Source: Diphasiastrum complanatum (Eukaryota > Streptophyta > Lycopodiopsida > Lycopodiales > Lycopodiaceae). From it: 64,000 bases of DNA. The DNA lies in the NCBI GenBank assembly GCA_029204225.1, contig CM055096.1, positions 40,693,637 through 40,757,636 on the forward strand, given 5' to 3'. The notes under the pieces were generated by a model. That model made no database searches and had not been told where the DNA came from. It worked only from the letters and a program-made list of their open reading frames with translations. A program made the position numbers and the translations under genes. Numbering within the stretch: position 1 is the first letter of the stretch; each line of letters starts with the position of its first letter. This document shows, piece by piece, positions 46,087-57,935 of the stretch.

Positions 46087-46887
46087 CAGCCTGATCTCAA
46101 TGGGTTTTTTAATTTATTTGTATTTCAATTTTTTGTTTTCAGTATTTAATTTGCTGACTTTTTTGGAAAAAGACAGTTACAAAAAATAAATAAATAAGAA
46201 AAGACTGATGAGCAAAAGTCAGGAAGTCATCAGCATAGGAAAAGACAGCACAAAATTTTTGATGAAAAATGCCTTAGGAAACCACTGTTTTGGACAAATT
46301 TGGCCAATACAGTATCAGAAACCTTCGTTGAGCTCTCAGATTGTACATCCACCCTTGGTTTATCTAAATTAAGGTGGGCGAAGGTTTCTGACAAGAGAAA
46401 ATTCAATTTTTGGTCAAGCGAATGTTCAGTGATATGCCATTTTGGAAACCTTCACCGAGCATCATAACCTCATTATAAACCTTTGCCGACCTGCTAGATG
46501 ATCTTAGAATGTCAAAATTAGGTTGTCCATAGGTTCAGATTGTGAAAAAATGCATTTATGACAGTACCTGGGCGAAGGTTCATCCTTCGCCAGGCCTGGA
46601 AAACGTTTGCCTAATAGGTTCAGATCCCTAGAAACCTTCGCCGAGAGTTTTATAGCCTATTTTTACAGTACTGTACATGCCTGCAAATTTTGTTCAGAAC
46701 TGATCAGCCAAACTACTATTCAGTGTAATGGACCCACCAAATTCACCTATAAGTTGGCTGAATTCGATTCATTCCTCACTTGTGCTAGCGAAGCTCTTGC
46801 GAATTTTTCTTGCGACCAAAGCCTTTCAAATTTCTTGCATTGCCTTCTGATACACTTTCACGTATTTATAATTCCTTTCTGATCATC
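46087..46887 (+). other. Ty3 element 1 post-integrase spacer
   Basis: 800 bp non-coding. ACCTTCGCCGAG-type words occur on both strands (about 46318, 46450, 46480, 46575 and 46638 on plus; GCGAAGGTT forms near 46379 and 46563). It occupies the same position as the TCGAAAAA spacer of Ty3 element 2. Confidence 0.65.
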
Positions 46888-47535
46888 ATGTCTTCTACTG
46901 ATACTTCCCAGTCTCCGCACTATACTATCCATCGTGATGTCCCATCTGCAACGGACATCATGACTCTTTCTAGCACAAGCATGGTCACTCAGTGGATGAC
47001 CCTTGCAGAGCCTCTACTTACTGCAATGGGTATTCATGAGAGAGCCTTTTCGGGTCGTATCAATATGGATTTCATCACTCTTGCCTTCAGTACGTGTAAA
47101 GAGGAGAAATCCAAGTTTTATATCACCTTCTAGGGAGCCACACACAAAGTGCGCGTCACTGAGGCCGGACTTGCAGCTATAGGAATCTCATCCGGTACGC
47201 AAGCCTCACCCAATCACAAGCACGCCAAACAGGCCATCAAGCCATACATTGACCTCACCAACGATTTGCACTGGACCAATGATGGCTACCTTCTGGAAGC
47301 CATCATTAAGCCTTCCATCCACGCAGCTGCCCAGCTGTTGAATCATTTCCTGATGGTTGGCAACCTCAAGAAAGATCGCATCACATCTCAAATCCTTCAC
47401 AGGATAGTGGAGTCCCACACCAAGTTGGCCAAAGCCCCTCTTGAACCATATAACTGGTTCAAGATTGTTTCTGGTGAGCTCAAGCGAGCTATTAAGGCCA
47501 ATGCTAAGCAGCAGTTCACCGCTGGCTCTCTATTG
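46888..47535 (+). pseudogene. Ty3 element 1 extra ORF, N-terminal part
   Basis: ATG at 46888 opens a non-repetitive protein: SSTDTSQSPHYTIHRDVPSA, HERAFSGRINMDFITLAF, a TAG stop near 47131, then HKVRVTEAGLAAIGISSG, NDGYLLEAIIKPSIHAAAQL and PYNWFKIVSGELKRAIKA. The stretch around LLEAI and YNW matches the extra ORF of Ty3 element 2 (LLEAIKSRKL, LYNWAGFISRQL). Copia integrase begins at about 47536, so the C-terminal part is lost. It occupies the env-like position of some plant Ty3 elements, but I see no signal peptide or membrane segment. Confidence 0.6.
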
Positions 47536-49770
47536 TCCCTTAGGTGCATGATGGCCTATTCAAAGGCTGCAAGAGTGTTGTGGGCTGAAGTAGTAGCTAC
47601 AGCTGCTTACATTCAAAACAGCCCAGGTTTATTGCTCCTTACACAACACCACACGAATTATGGTGGGGTAGAAAACCCAATTTGACTCATATTCAAATCT
47701 TTGGCTATGCAGCATATGCACATGTCCCTGTGTTGTAAAGTTACATTTACAAGCTTTACTTCCGGCGCCACCGACACCAGCATTGTCCCCGGCCCCAGCA
47801 GCGCTCCTGCAGCTTCCAGCGCCACTGGAAAGCTAAGTTGTGGTTCTCAGCTCCCTTTGGGATGCCTGCGCAACACCCTGAAAAGCTTCGAAAGAATCTT
47901 GATGAGAAAGCAGAACAAGGATATCTTGTAGGATATGACAATCATTCATCATACTACAGAGTCTATATGCCAGAGACAAACACAGTGAAGACAGTCAGAG
48001 ACGTCAAATTTGATGAGAGCAAAACAATGGCCAACAATGATCCTATCAGTTATGAAGTCCTTGGAAGATAGTACTATGATCTACCAACTGTGACAGAGGG
48101 AGCAAAGGATGAACACTCAGATGAAGATGTTCGAGTCACACCTCATTCAAGCGACGAATTAGACGAAGAAAGATTCGCAAGCCAGCCTATTGCTACAACA
48201 CCTGTAAACTAAAATGATTCCGAAACTAGCAGATCAGATAAAGACAAGAGCATCGTAGTACCAAAAGGATCTCCTAGAAGATCGACAAGAGAACAAAGAG
48301 CACGAGCAAGATTTATGCCAGGCAACATAGCTTCTACGTCAGAGGAGTTTTGTGGATTCAGTGGAGAACCATAGACATTCGAGGAAGCAATTGAATGTCT
48401 AGAGAAGGACAAATGGATCCAAGCCAAGAATGAGGAGATGGAATCCATGAGGAAGGATGAGGTATGGACATTGCAGCCATTACCAGATAAACGAAAGATT
48501 GTACAATGCAAGTGGGTATACAAGCTGAAGTATGGACCGAATGGAAATATTTCAAAGTATAAAGACAAACTTTTAGCGAAGGAGTTTACTCAGAGATATG
48601 GTATTGACTATGCTGAGACCTTCTCTCCTGTCATGAAACATTCGTCCCTACGCCTACTGTTTGCATATGCAGCTGCTTATGATTTCAAGATTCACATCGT
48701 GGCTGAAAGACAACGTTCTTGCATGGTGAGCTAGATGAAGAAGTCTACATGGATCAGCCTCCAGGCTACATTTCGAATTCACTTCCTACTTATGCATGCA
48801 TAATGCACAGGAGTATCTACGGTCTGAAGCAATCAACATGACAATGGTATATGAAGAAAGATCAAGCCTTGAAATCTCTAGGATTCAAGCCATTAATAGC
48901 TGATTCCAATGTTTATGTAAGAATTACAGATGGGAAGATCATCATTGTAGCTGTATATGTGGATGATACTCTGATACTCTACAAAAGTGAAGAACTTATT
49001 GCTGAGGTGAAGTATGACATCTCGAAACATTTCGAGATTGTAGACCTAGGAGAAGCCAGACATTATCTTGGCTTACAGATTGACAGGGACTATGAGGAAG
49101 GTAAATTGTACCTTCATCAGTTCAAATATACCCAGAAGATCTTAGAAGATTTCGGAATGATGAATTGCAAAGGAGCAAATACTCCAATGCTTGCAGGAAC
49201 AGTCTCGACGAATGAAGATTGTTCAAAGACTGAAGAAGAAAGAGAATTGATGCAGCATACACCATACAGGAAGCTGATCGGATCACTAACGTATATTGCA
49301 AATAACACATGTCCTGACATTGCTTATGCCATGTTTAGGATGAGCCAATTCAGTACTAATCCAAGCTCAACTCATTGGAAGATTTGCAAAACAAATCTTG
49401 CAATACCTTCAATTGACGAAGGATTTTGGATTGTGTTATTCTCGTGATGCAAGGTTCCAAATGCTTTCATACAGTGATGCTAGTTGGGCATCTCTCAAGG
49501 ACGACTGTAAAAGTGTTGGCAAGAGGATGCACAATCACGTCAGGAACAACAATTCTCTAGTCAGCAAAAGACCATCATGGCTCAATCATCCTGCAAAGTA
49601 GAATACATAGAAGCAGCAAAGATGGCCAATGAAATCATTTGGCTCCAACAGTTCCTTGATGAACTAGGTGAAACAAGGAATGAACCTTTGATTTTGCATA
49701 GGGACAATACATCCGCAATACAACTGACAAAGGATTATGTGTTTCACTCAAAGACGAAACACATCATGTC
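47536..49770 (+). pseudogene. Copia element E, 3' half (integrase end, RT, RNase H)
   Basis: Begins at RCMMAYSKAARVLWAEVVAT (integrase core end), then a GRKPNLTHIQIFGYAAYAHV equivalent across a frameshift. After a foreign insert it resumes with AQHPEKLRKNLDEKAEQGYL. RT starts near 48370 (TFEEAIECLEKDKWIQA, KIVQCKWVYKLKYGPNG, DYAETFSPV) and the catalytic box is intact (IIVAVYVDDTLIL), with a frameshift at about 48700 and stops near 48375 and 48838. Later parts read LGLQIDRD, TPYRKLIGSLTYIANNTCPD, and RNase H VEYIEAAKMANEIIWLQQ through FHSKTKHI. The 5' half is missing. Confidence 0.9.
47729..47862. other. GC-rich insert inside copia E integrase
   Basis: About 134 bp between the codons for AHVP and the continuing AQHPEKL frame. 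Base composition is clearly GC-richer than its surroundings (GGCGCCACC, CCCCGGCCCCAGC). One frame reads SGATDTSIVPGPSSAPAASS. The insert has no counterpart in copia integrases and no match elsewhere in the window. CCTG occurs at both edges, a possible 4-bp duplication. Confidence 0.55.
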
Positions 49771-49856
49771 GCTTTTCAGAAAAAGTCGACATTGTCGCAT
49801 TACAGGAAAAGCTGACACTGTCGCATTTTGGAAAAAACCGACACTCTCGCTTTCAG
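49766..49856. repeat. Three diverged ~27-bp repeats
   Basis: Three successive units of the type TT(T)-CAG/GG-AAAA-(x)-CGACA-(T/C)TGTCGCA or CTCTCGC after the copia E RNase H remnant. They lie at about 49771, 49798 and 49824. A possible LTR start, TGTTGGAAAGAGG, follows at 49858. Confidence 0.6.
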
Positions 49857-49857
49857 G

Positions 49858-51058
49858 TGTTGGAAAGAGGGGTGTGAAGAAAGATAACTCGAAAAATAAA
49901 TGAACACAAAAGAAGTGAACTTGAAACTCGAAAAAGAAATGAAAAATTGTTCGTGCGCAGTAAAATAAGCTATCTCACTCTTTCCTTAAGCATGATTATG
50001 CCTATCAGTCTTGAACAGAACATTAGTGATAGAAATCACGTTCGATCTGATTATGTAGCCAAACATTAACTATCAAAACATCAGAAAGATAATTTGTCAC
50101 AAACAACTAGACAAATTATTAGTCACGAATTATTTGCGAAGAGCTAGACTAATAATCAATCGTAAAAAAACAAGACTAAATATAAGTCGCGAACAACTAG
50201 ACTAATAATAATTCGCGAAGAGCAAACTACCAGATTGAGTGATAAGAAAGTCAGACATAATGTAGAGAAGCATTGCAGTATTGACACAAATATGAATGCA
50301 GAACAAACAGAGCTGTAATCAGATTAAATATAACAAAATATACAGGTCAATAATCCAGGTGAGTACAAAACAATAGCGGACGTAACCGCGTGCTACACAA
50401 CCTAATCACACAATCTGTAAAGGTGATTGACCTATTACTAACAATACATTTGGAAGAAAAAATCAATGCGCAAAAGCATCTACAATGTCTACCTCTGATT
50501 ATCAGTGATGTTTCGTTCTAATGCATTATTTGAATACGCAGATGGTATTCAATATATATACATAATTTTTATAGGTGTGCAAATGAAAAAGGTACAAAAG
50601 TGGATGTGCTGTCTGTGGGAGATCATGGGTGGTTGTTGTCGTTGTCAATCTGATGGCACAGTGCATGGGATGAGCATGAGAAGGTCGTGACATCAGCCTT
50701 CGCCAAAAATTAACGTTGATGAAAATGCGAAAAACGTGACACTCTTACAAATGTCTTAAAAATTGATTTACAAGGTACTTTTTCTTTTCTATAAGGGCAC
50801 CTTTGGCATTTGTAGGACACCTTTGGGATTTGTAGGGCAATGTTGTCTTTTTCGCCTGTCACAAATCATGTGTAACAACACAGTGTTGTTTTTTGGCCTG
50901 TGAAAATTTACTTGTATTTATGCAGATAGTCATGTTTTTTGCCTGTCTTATTTTATATGTAAATATGCAAACTATGTGACAACACAAGTAAAATACACCA
51001 GCATAAATGGAGACAGATTAACATAGGATTTAGGAGAGTAAAGGAGATAAATCCAACA
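49858..51058. other. Non-coding DNA with possible LTR ends and short repeats
   Basis: No recognisable ORF. 50095-50250 holds about five diverged ~30-bp units (words ACAACTAGACTAATAAT and TCGCGAA). 50795-50840 has a 21-bp tandem pair around CACCTTTGG(C/G)ATTTGTAGG. Three TTTTTxGCCTGT words lie between 50855 and 50965. The right edge at 51058 (ATCCAACA) is the start, on the minus strand, of an LTR (TGTTGGATTTATC) preceded by a purine tract (AGAGGGGG). Its other end is not resolved. Confidence 0.5.
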
Positions 51059-51767
51059 CCCCCTCTTAATCTGGATCCGTGAATGCCTTGATCTGCAGAC
51101 TAAGCAATGCACAAAACTTGTTGTGTGCATTAACACGTAATGCCTTTGTGAATATATCTGCAACCATGTCCTGTGTTCTACAGTACATTAAGCTTACCTC
51201 CTTGTTGAGAACCTTGTCCCTGATGTAGTGATATCTAATTTCAATGTGCTTACTCCTAGAGTGAAATCTAGGTTGGCCGATAAGGCAATAGCACTCTAAT
51301 TATCACAGAATATAACTGCTGGGCTGTACTGATTCAGACTAATGTCTGACAGTAAATTTCTCAACCAAAATGCTTTTTTAATAGATTGAGAAGCAGCAAT
51401 GTATTCTGCTTTTGTAGATGAAAGAGCGATAGAGGTTTAGGTCGGTAGCTACAACATATGATAGGAGGGCTCTGATCGATGAATGCTTGACTACAGGACT
51501 AAAAGTCTCACTGTAGTCTATGTTGGAGATCTGAGTGAATCCTCATGCTACCAGTCTTGCCTTCCTTCGATCAATTACTCCATTGGCATTATACTTGATC
51601 TTGAAGATCCATTTGCAATCAATGATATTGCAGCCAATAGGAACTTCGACTAATGACCACTTCTGGTTCTTGATCAGAGAGGAATACTCTTTGTCCATGG
51701 CTTCTCTCCAGAGATAAGAGTCTGGTTGGCTGAGTGACTCTTCAACTGTTGTCGGTTCCTGTATCAA
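51059..51767 (-). pseudogene. Copia element F, internally deleted RT-RNase H fragment
   Basis: 51767-51543 encodes the start of copia RT: EPTTVEESLSQPDSYLWREA, SLIKNQKWSLVEVP, IDCKWIFKIKYNANG. It continues to SPVVKHSSIRALLSYV and then jumps near 51430 to RNase H (ALSSTKAEYIAASQSIKKAF, VIFCDN). Most of RT, including YVDD, is deleted. The 3' end has a polypurine tract and LTR start at 51058-51070. Confidence 0.8.
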
Positions 51768-51815
51768 GAGACATGACGATCAATAAACATGCAGGATGAA
51801 TCTTGAAATAGAAAG

Positions 51816-54740
51816 TCATTCACCAAGGAGACAATTGTGGACTTTAATTTCTGTCCCCCTTAAGGTCACGGTTGGTGCCTTGGTATCTTCATCAGGTTCA
51901 GCATGTCGAAGAACTTCTGATGCTTGATCTTGGAAAGCACTTTGATGAAGATGTTTGTGACAATTTCTGTTGTGGAGCAGTATTGAAGGATCACTTGCCC
52001 TGAGAAAACTTTCCCCCGAATGAAATGACATTGGATTTCTATGTGTTTGGATTTGCCATGAAATATGGGATTCAATGACAGTGAAATACAACTCAAATTG
52101 TCACACAGAATGGTGGTAGCATTGAATTGAGTGTGATGTAAGTTTGTGAAGTAATAACTTGATCCATACAGCTTCTTTTGAAGCTTGACATGTTGCGATG
52201 TACTCTCTCTCTTTCGAAGAAAGTGCAATTGCTTTCTGCTTCCTTGAGTTCCATGAAATCGGTCCCCTTACCAGATGAAAACAGGACCCGAAGGCAGATT
52301 TTCTGGTAGAGACCATTCCTCCCCAATCTGAGTCGGAGTAGCCTCGTAGGATGAGTGGGTCGATAGCATTTCCATCATTACATAAAATGTGATCTAAACT
52401 TTACTGAATATATCTCATCACTCTCTTTAAGGCTTTTGTGTCGAGTACTTCACTATCAGAATCAGCACAAGTAGGTTTAGTCAATACTATACTTGAATCC
52501 ATTGGAGTGTCAATTGGCTTGCAATCAGACATATGAAATTCTTCTAAAATGCCTTTTAGGTATGCATGCTGGCTAAGATAGATCTTCTTCTAAGGTCTAT
52601 TTCTAGTAATGTGAATTCACAACAAAGAATGCCCTCCTAAATCGGTCATGTCAAATTTCTTATAGATCACTCTTAATAGTGTGTAGAAGAGAAGTGTTGT
52701 TAGACAAGATAAATACATCATTTACGTAAAGAGCTATGTGAACTGAATTGGTGCCTATATGCTTTGAATAAACATTACAATCAGCTGAATTGTTTGCAAA
52801 ACCCAATTGAATGAGATAAGAGTTGATCATATCGACCCATGCTCTTGCGACCCATTTTAGACCATAGATTTCTTTGTGCAGCTTGCACACTTTGTGCTCT
52901 TGGCCTTTGACTTTGAATCCTTTTGGTTGGAAGGTATACAGCTCTTCCTCAATGTTGCCATTGATAAATGTTGTCTTGACATACATTTGGTGCATTTCGA
53001 GGTCTTTTGCGGCTGCTAATGCAATCAGAGTCCTGATTGACTGCATCTTGACGACAGGACCGAAACTTGATAATCCACTCCTTGGACTTGAGTGAATCCT
53101 TTAGCCACAAAACGTGCTTTCCATTTAGCAATGAAACCATCAAAGTTGATCTTCTTCTTGAAGATTCACTTGTTGCCAATAACTCTCTTGTGAGCGGAGA
53201 AGTCGACCAGTGTCCAGGTCTGGTTCATTAAAAATGAGTTGTACTCGCTTTCCATGGCTTTTTGTCAGTTCACAACATCCCTGGAGTTAATTGCTTTAGC
53301 TAGGGTCTTTGGTTCTTCTGATGAAGTCCAGAATGATTAAGGTGTATACCTCTCAGGAACTGTCCGAGTCCGTGAGGATCTGCGGACGTTTGGTTGACCA
53401 GGATGCGATGATGCTTCTTCTTGAATTTCTCTAGATCTGTTTGAGCTAGCTTGGTCTGGTCTAGTGATAGGTATTGCCGGCTACTCGGCTTCTATAGCTG
53501 TAGTTGCAAGTTTTTTAGAAGAAACATTATTGTTGAAAGAATCCATGCTACGTAAAATAGGATGAAATGACATAGCATCGTTTATCGATGGTTGTTTGAA
53601 ATCATAGTATGTATGTTCTTGAAATATTACATCCCTAGATACAAGTACTACATTGGTGGATGGATCATAAACTTTATAAGCTTTATGTTCATCAGGATAG
53701 CCAGTGAAAATACATTTATTTGTCCTATGATCCAGCTTCTTTCTAAGCTGTTTAGGAATGTGAAACATATACAACCAAAGAATTTTAAATGGCTGATACT
53801 AAGTCTTGTGTCCATGCAAAACCTATAAGGAGTTTTGTTGTTGACGGCTTTGGTGCTGGATCTATTCTGTACGTAACAGGTTGTGGTAGTAGCTTCTGTT
53901 CAGAACTTTGCAGGTAGGTGCGCTTGATGTAGCATGGATCTGGCTGAGTTGAGAAGGGTTCAATTCTTCCTTTCTGCAATCCCGTTTTGTTGAGGTAAAT
54001 AGGAAGTGGTGAATTGTCTTCTAATACCATGTTCAGCCATGTAGTCAAACATCTCGTTAGAGAGGTATTCATCGCGCCATCAATTCGGAGTGCTTTGACT
54101 TTTGTAGACATTTGTGTCTCAGCCATGGCCTTGAATCTCTTCAAGCATTCAAAGGCTTCAGATTTGTGCTTAATGAACATGACTGTAGACCATCTAGAAT
54201 AATCATCTATTGATAGAATAGATTGCATCTCCTAAGCTATGTACAAGATCCAATACATGCTTTGTTTTGATGGAATGTGATTTGAGAAACTTGCTTCTAG
54301 AGTGTTTGCCATAGGAAAGATATCCTATCCAATGAAGACGAGAAATACAATCCATCAACTAAATTATTACAATGCATATAGGAAAGTGATCTTGTACTCA
54401 CGTTTTCAAATCGACTATGCCATAGAATGGCAATGATCGTTTACACTTTCATGAGAGATACTAGCTAATGCAACTGAATTAGAGAGTACGTAAAGATTTA
54501 CGACTCTAGTGCATGTAGTCAAAGTAGTATCTTCATCGAAGATTGTACACTACTCAGATGAGAAAGTAACAATGTAGACCTCATCAGTCATCTTAGAAAC
54601 TGCCAACATGTTATTTGACAATTGAGGTACGTGAAGAACATTGGTGACATAAATAGAAAGATCATTTTTGAACATGATCTTGACTATCCCTTTGCCTTCC
54701 ACATCTATGGTGCTTGAGTTACAAGCTAAGATTCACTGGC
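51816..54740 (-). pseudogene. Copia element G, protease end to RNase H
   Basis: Minus strand in order: protease C-terminal end near 54720 (STIDVEGKGIVKIMFKNDL, VLHVPQLSNNMLAVSKM), integrase core (54228-53785: SIDDYSRWSTVMFIKHKSEA, then DNSPLPIYLNKTGLQKGRIE in shifted frames), integrase C-terminus (53774-53481: IPKQLRKKLDHRTNKCIFTG), RT (53340-52400) and RNase H (52330-51890: SSKEREYIA, FHGKSKHIEIQCHFIR). The RT box reads IALYVNDVFILS, so the first Asp of YVDD is Asn. Many frameshifts are present. The 5' side is cut at the chromovirus LTR. Confidence 0.85.
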
Positions 54741-55091
54741 TATGCTAGAAAGTAGGACTTAAGCTAGAAAGCAAGAAGAGAATGCTTAAGGAGGCTAACT
54801 TAGGAGCAATCATCATAAACTGAATAAAGGAATACAATGCGTCCCTACTTATACCCTGTCCCTGAATCAAATAGATGATTCCAAAAAAGGGAGGGAAAAG
54901 GATTTGGAGAGAAAATAGTGCGCCCTCCCAATAGGAGGACCCCCACTCCAAATCAATGTGACCAAGTTCTAAAAATATGACCAAATAGGGCCCAAGGCCA
55001 GTATATGAATAAAAGGGGCCCTTAGGCCTGCTTATGCATAATAACAATAAAATAATGGATGCAGCGAATGTAATGAGCCAAGTCCATAACA
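54741..55091 (-). repeat. Chromovirus 3' LTR (right boundary firm, left uncertain)
   Basis: On the minus strand, TGTTATGGACTTGG begins at 55091 just after the purine tract CTGCAGGGGAG, 90 bp past the pol stop. The sequence runs about 350 bp to near CATAGCCA at 54741, where copia G sequence begins. The matching 5' LTR is not found, so the end is a guess. Confidence 0.55.
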
Positions 55092-55299
55092 CTCCCCTGC
55101 AGAAAAACAAAGCCCTCCATCGGCTAGCAAGCATAATGACTATCTAAAACAATAATGTAAGTATGCTTAAGACTGAAAAATCACGAACTAATGGAAATAT
55201 TGATGGAGAGGACATAAGTCGTCACACCAGATACCCCAAAAGCATCATAACTATGTAAAGCAAGTACTAAGCAAACACGACAATAAAGAATAGTCATAG

Positions 55300-55777
55300 C
55301 TAGCCGAATCATGAAGCAGAGGGAACATCTACAATGACATCTGTAGTAGAGGAGAGAAGCCATGAGGGCTCGAGCCTGATCTGCCAATAATGGTGTATGA
55401 TAAAACACATCAATAGGCTCCCAAGTGGCCTCCTCAAGAGGATGACCATCCCACTGTACTAAAAACTGAACCTGCTTGTGACATCGATTGTACTGAAGGC
55501 GAACCTGATGGATGGCGGCTGGCAAAAAAAGGGAACAACTTGGCTCTGTAGGAGATGTGAGATCGCGAGGAGCATCATGCTCAATGGCAGCTCGTAACAG
55601 GCTAACATGAAAAATATCACAAGCTCGTGTAGAATCAGACAACTGTAACCGGTATATAACAGGGCTAAGGTGATCCAAGATACAGTAAGGCCCATAATAG
55701 CGTGGTGCAAACTTCTCAGTAGAAGCGTGACCCTGAACAAAGTGATGACGTGCAAAGCGTAACCGAAGGTAAACCAT
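55300..55777 (-). pseudogene. Chromovirus integrase C-terminal domain with chromodomain
   Basis: APRYYGPYCILDHLSPVIYR is the GPF/Y module and is followed by FHVSLLRAAI. The chromodomain is QVQFLVQWDGHPLEEATWEP (residues about 130-150), with the aromatic and WEP signature typical of plant chromoviruses. Chromodomains target integration to particular chromatin. Confidence 0.9.
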
Positions 55778-55859
55778 ATCACCAACCTGAAACTCAACAT
55801 GATGGCAATGACGATCAACAAAAGTCTGATAGCGCTGCTAAACATGCTGTAAGTGAGTA

Positions 55860-56689
55860 GTAGCCCTAGCAATAAGCTCACGAGCACAAGATAAAAAAGA
55901 AGCAATGGTAATTGGTGTATCATCAGGAGGAAGAGGCACCCCTGGCAAAAGTGGAGCATATCCATGAGCCAATAAGAAAGGTGAAACTCCAGTGCTGGTA
56001 CTAACAGAGCTATTATAGCTATACTCTGCTAAACATAAATGCTGGTCCCAATCCTTCCCGGAAGGAGAAACAAAATGTCGAAGGTAATCCTCAAGGATCC
56101 GATTAAGGACCTCAGTCTACCCATCAATAGTAGAATAATAAGCAGTACCCATCAAAAGCTATACATCCAAAATACACATAAGCTCCATCCAGAATGTAGA
56201 TGTAAACTTACTATCTCGATCAGATAGGATAGTATGTGGCATACCATGCAGGCAAAAAACATCTGATAGAAAAAGACGTGTGCATTGCTCAACTGTAATA
56301 GTACTGCATACCGGTATAAAGTGTGCCTGTTTCGAGAACCGATCTACTACCACCATACAAGAGTCATGACCACAGCGGGTATGAGGAAGACCAAGGATAA
56401 AGTCCATAGAGATATTTGTCCACTGGCGATGAGGAATGGGCCAACTCTGGAGCAAACCAGCGGACTTAGCACTAGAGTATTTATTATGGGCACAAAAAGG
56501 ACAATCACGAATAAGATGGGCTAGCTCAAACTTCATGGATGGCCAATAGAAATTGTCTTTAAGACGTGCATAAGACTTTTGAAAACCAAAATGGCCACCA
56601 ATAGGGGAAGCATGAGCATCACACAACAACTAAGAACAAATGGAAAGAGAACTGGGAATACATAAAGCACCCTAGTGGTATAAACGATC
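55860..56689 (-). pseudogene. Chromovirus integrase
   Basis: Zinc finger: LLCDAHASPIGGHFGF and then CPFCAHNK. Catalytic core: ISMDFILGLPHTRCGHDSCM (first Asp) and HTILSDRDSKFTSTFW (second Asp) before a stop at about 56159. The core continues in a shifted frame toward 55965, so the Glu-containing helix is weakly preserved. Confidence 0.85.
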
Positions 56690-57935
56690 ATCAACAATAG
56701 CCTGAACTTTCCGAGGATCAAGACGAATATGTCCACCACAAATAAGAAAATCCAAAAATTCAATTTCAGCCACGACAAAAGAACATTTGGACAATTCGAC
56801 GAACAATTGATGCTTAATAAGTAGTTCAAACACAAAAGATGTTTTACATGATCAGACAAAGAAGTACTAAAAACAAGAATGTCATCAAAATAAACTAAGA
56901 CACAAACACCTAAAAGAGGACGTAAAATATTATTCATAGCATTCTGAAATGTCGGTGGACCATTCTGAACACCAAATAAAAGAACACAAAATTCATACAA
57001 ATCCAAATGAGTACGAAAGGCAGTCTTATGCTCATCAGAAGGACGCATCCTAATTTGGTAGCATCCAGAACGTAGGTCAATCTTGGAAAAGATGGAAGAA
57101 GTGCCAAGCTGATAAAAAAGGTCATCCATGTGAGGTATAGGATACTGATAGTCAGCTTGTTTAAAGCATAATAGTCAATGCAAAGGCATTTGGTTCCATC
57201 TTTTTTGGCAACAAGGAGGACAAGAGCACCAAAAGGACTATGGCTAGGAATAATGAGGCCCTGACGTAAAAGGGAAGCAATTTGGAACTGGACCTCATCA
57301 CGTTCATCTTTAGACATACAATATGGAGCATGAGAGGGTGGGGTAGCACTAGGAATAAGATCAATATAGTGGGTGACATCTCGTAATGGTGGCAGAGACA
57401 TAGGTTCTAAAAAGACCACAGAATACTGATGCAATAAGTCAGAAATCATCTGAGGAAGAGGACCCATGGATGGAGTAGGAGGAGCAACAACTAATGTACT
57501 CTGAATGATAAAATGAGCTGCACCTTGAGCCTTTGGCAGGCTATGCATAAACTGCTTCCCGGTAACCAACTGATAGTCACCTTGGGAATCAATACCAGAA
57601 AGTAAATGATGTCGACCAGCATGTGCAAAAGACAATGTTTGCTGAGAAAGATCCACAACAACAGTACCAAGGGATGAAAACCAATCTGCACCAAGAATAA
57701 TGTCATAGCGCTCTAGATGAATAATATAGAAATCTACCTGTCCAGAGAAGTCACCAATGCTATAGTCCAAGCCCTGAAACATCTGAGAGCTGATAAAAGT
57801 ATGTGAGCTAGCAACCTCGACACTGAGAGACTGTGTAGTAGAAATAGGTGTAGCACGAATCCTGGTGAAAATGTAACTACTATTAAATGAGTGTGTACTG
57901 CCCGTATCCACCAAAGCAATATACTCTCGTCCCAA
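56690..57935 (-). pseudogene. Chromovirus protease and reverse transcriptase
   Basis: The protease active site is intact: YIALVDTGSTHSFNSSYIF near the frame start, and the downstream DIILGADWFSSLG motif. RT (frame change near 57180): LVAKKDGTKCLCIDYYALNK, then FSKIDLRSGCYQIRMRPSDE, GVQNGPPTFQNAMN and the catalytic VLVYFDDILVFS. The thumb (LSKCSFVVAEIEFLDFL) ends near 56695 and joins integrase leader sequence (DDRLYH) with no RNase H between. About 200 or more residues are missing. Confidence 0.85.

Larger units (their letters stand above)
38128..47535 (+). mobile_element. Ty3 element 1 with internal inversion
   Basis: 5' LTR 38128-38886, PBS, 1.2-kb leader, gag (plus), an inverted block 41495-45443 (minus: protease, RT, RNase H, integrase start), the integrase C-terminal half (plus), a spacer and an extra ORF (plus). 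No 3' LTR: it is replaced by copia sequence at about 47536. Across the inverted block the ORFs run opposite to gag and to the rest of integrase. Undoing the inversion restores the normal Ty3 order gag-PR-RT-RH-IN. The breakpoints carry a short inverted repeat (TTTGAT/ATCAAA). Confidence 0.9.

Noticed and set aside
54745-55134. 129-codon hydrophobic minus-strand frame, possible membrane protein
   Set aside because: It lies wholly over the chromovirus LTR and begins before its start; apparent hydrophobicity follows T-rich LTR sequence.
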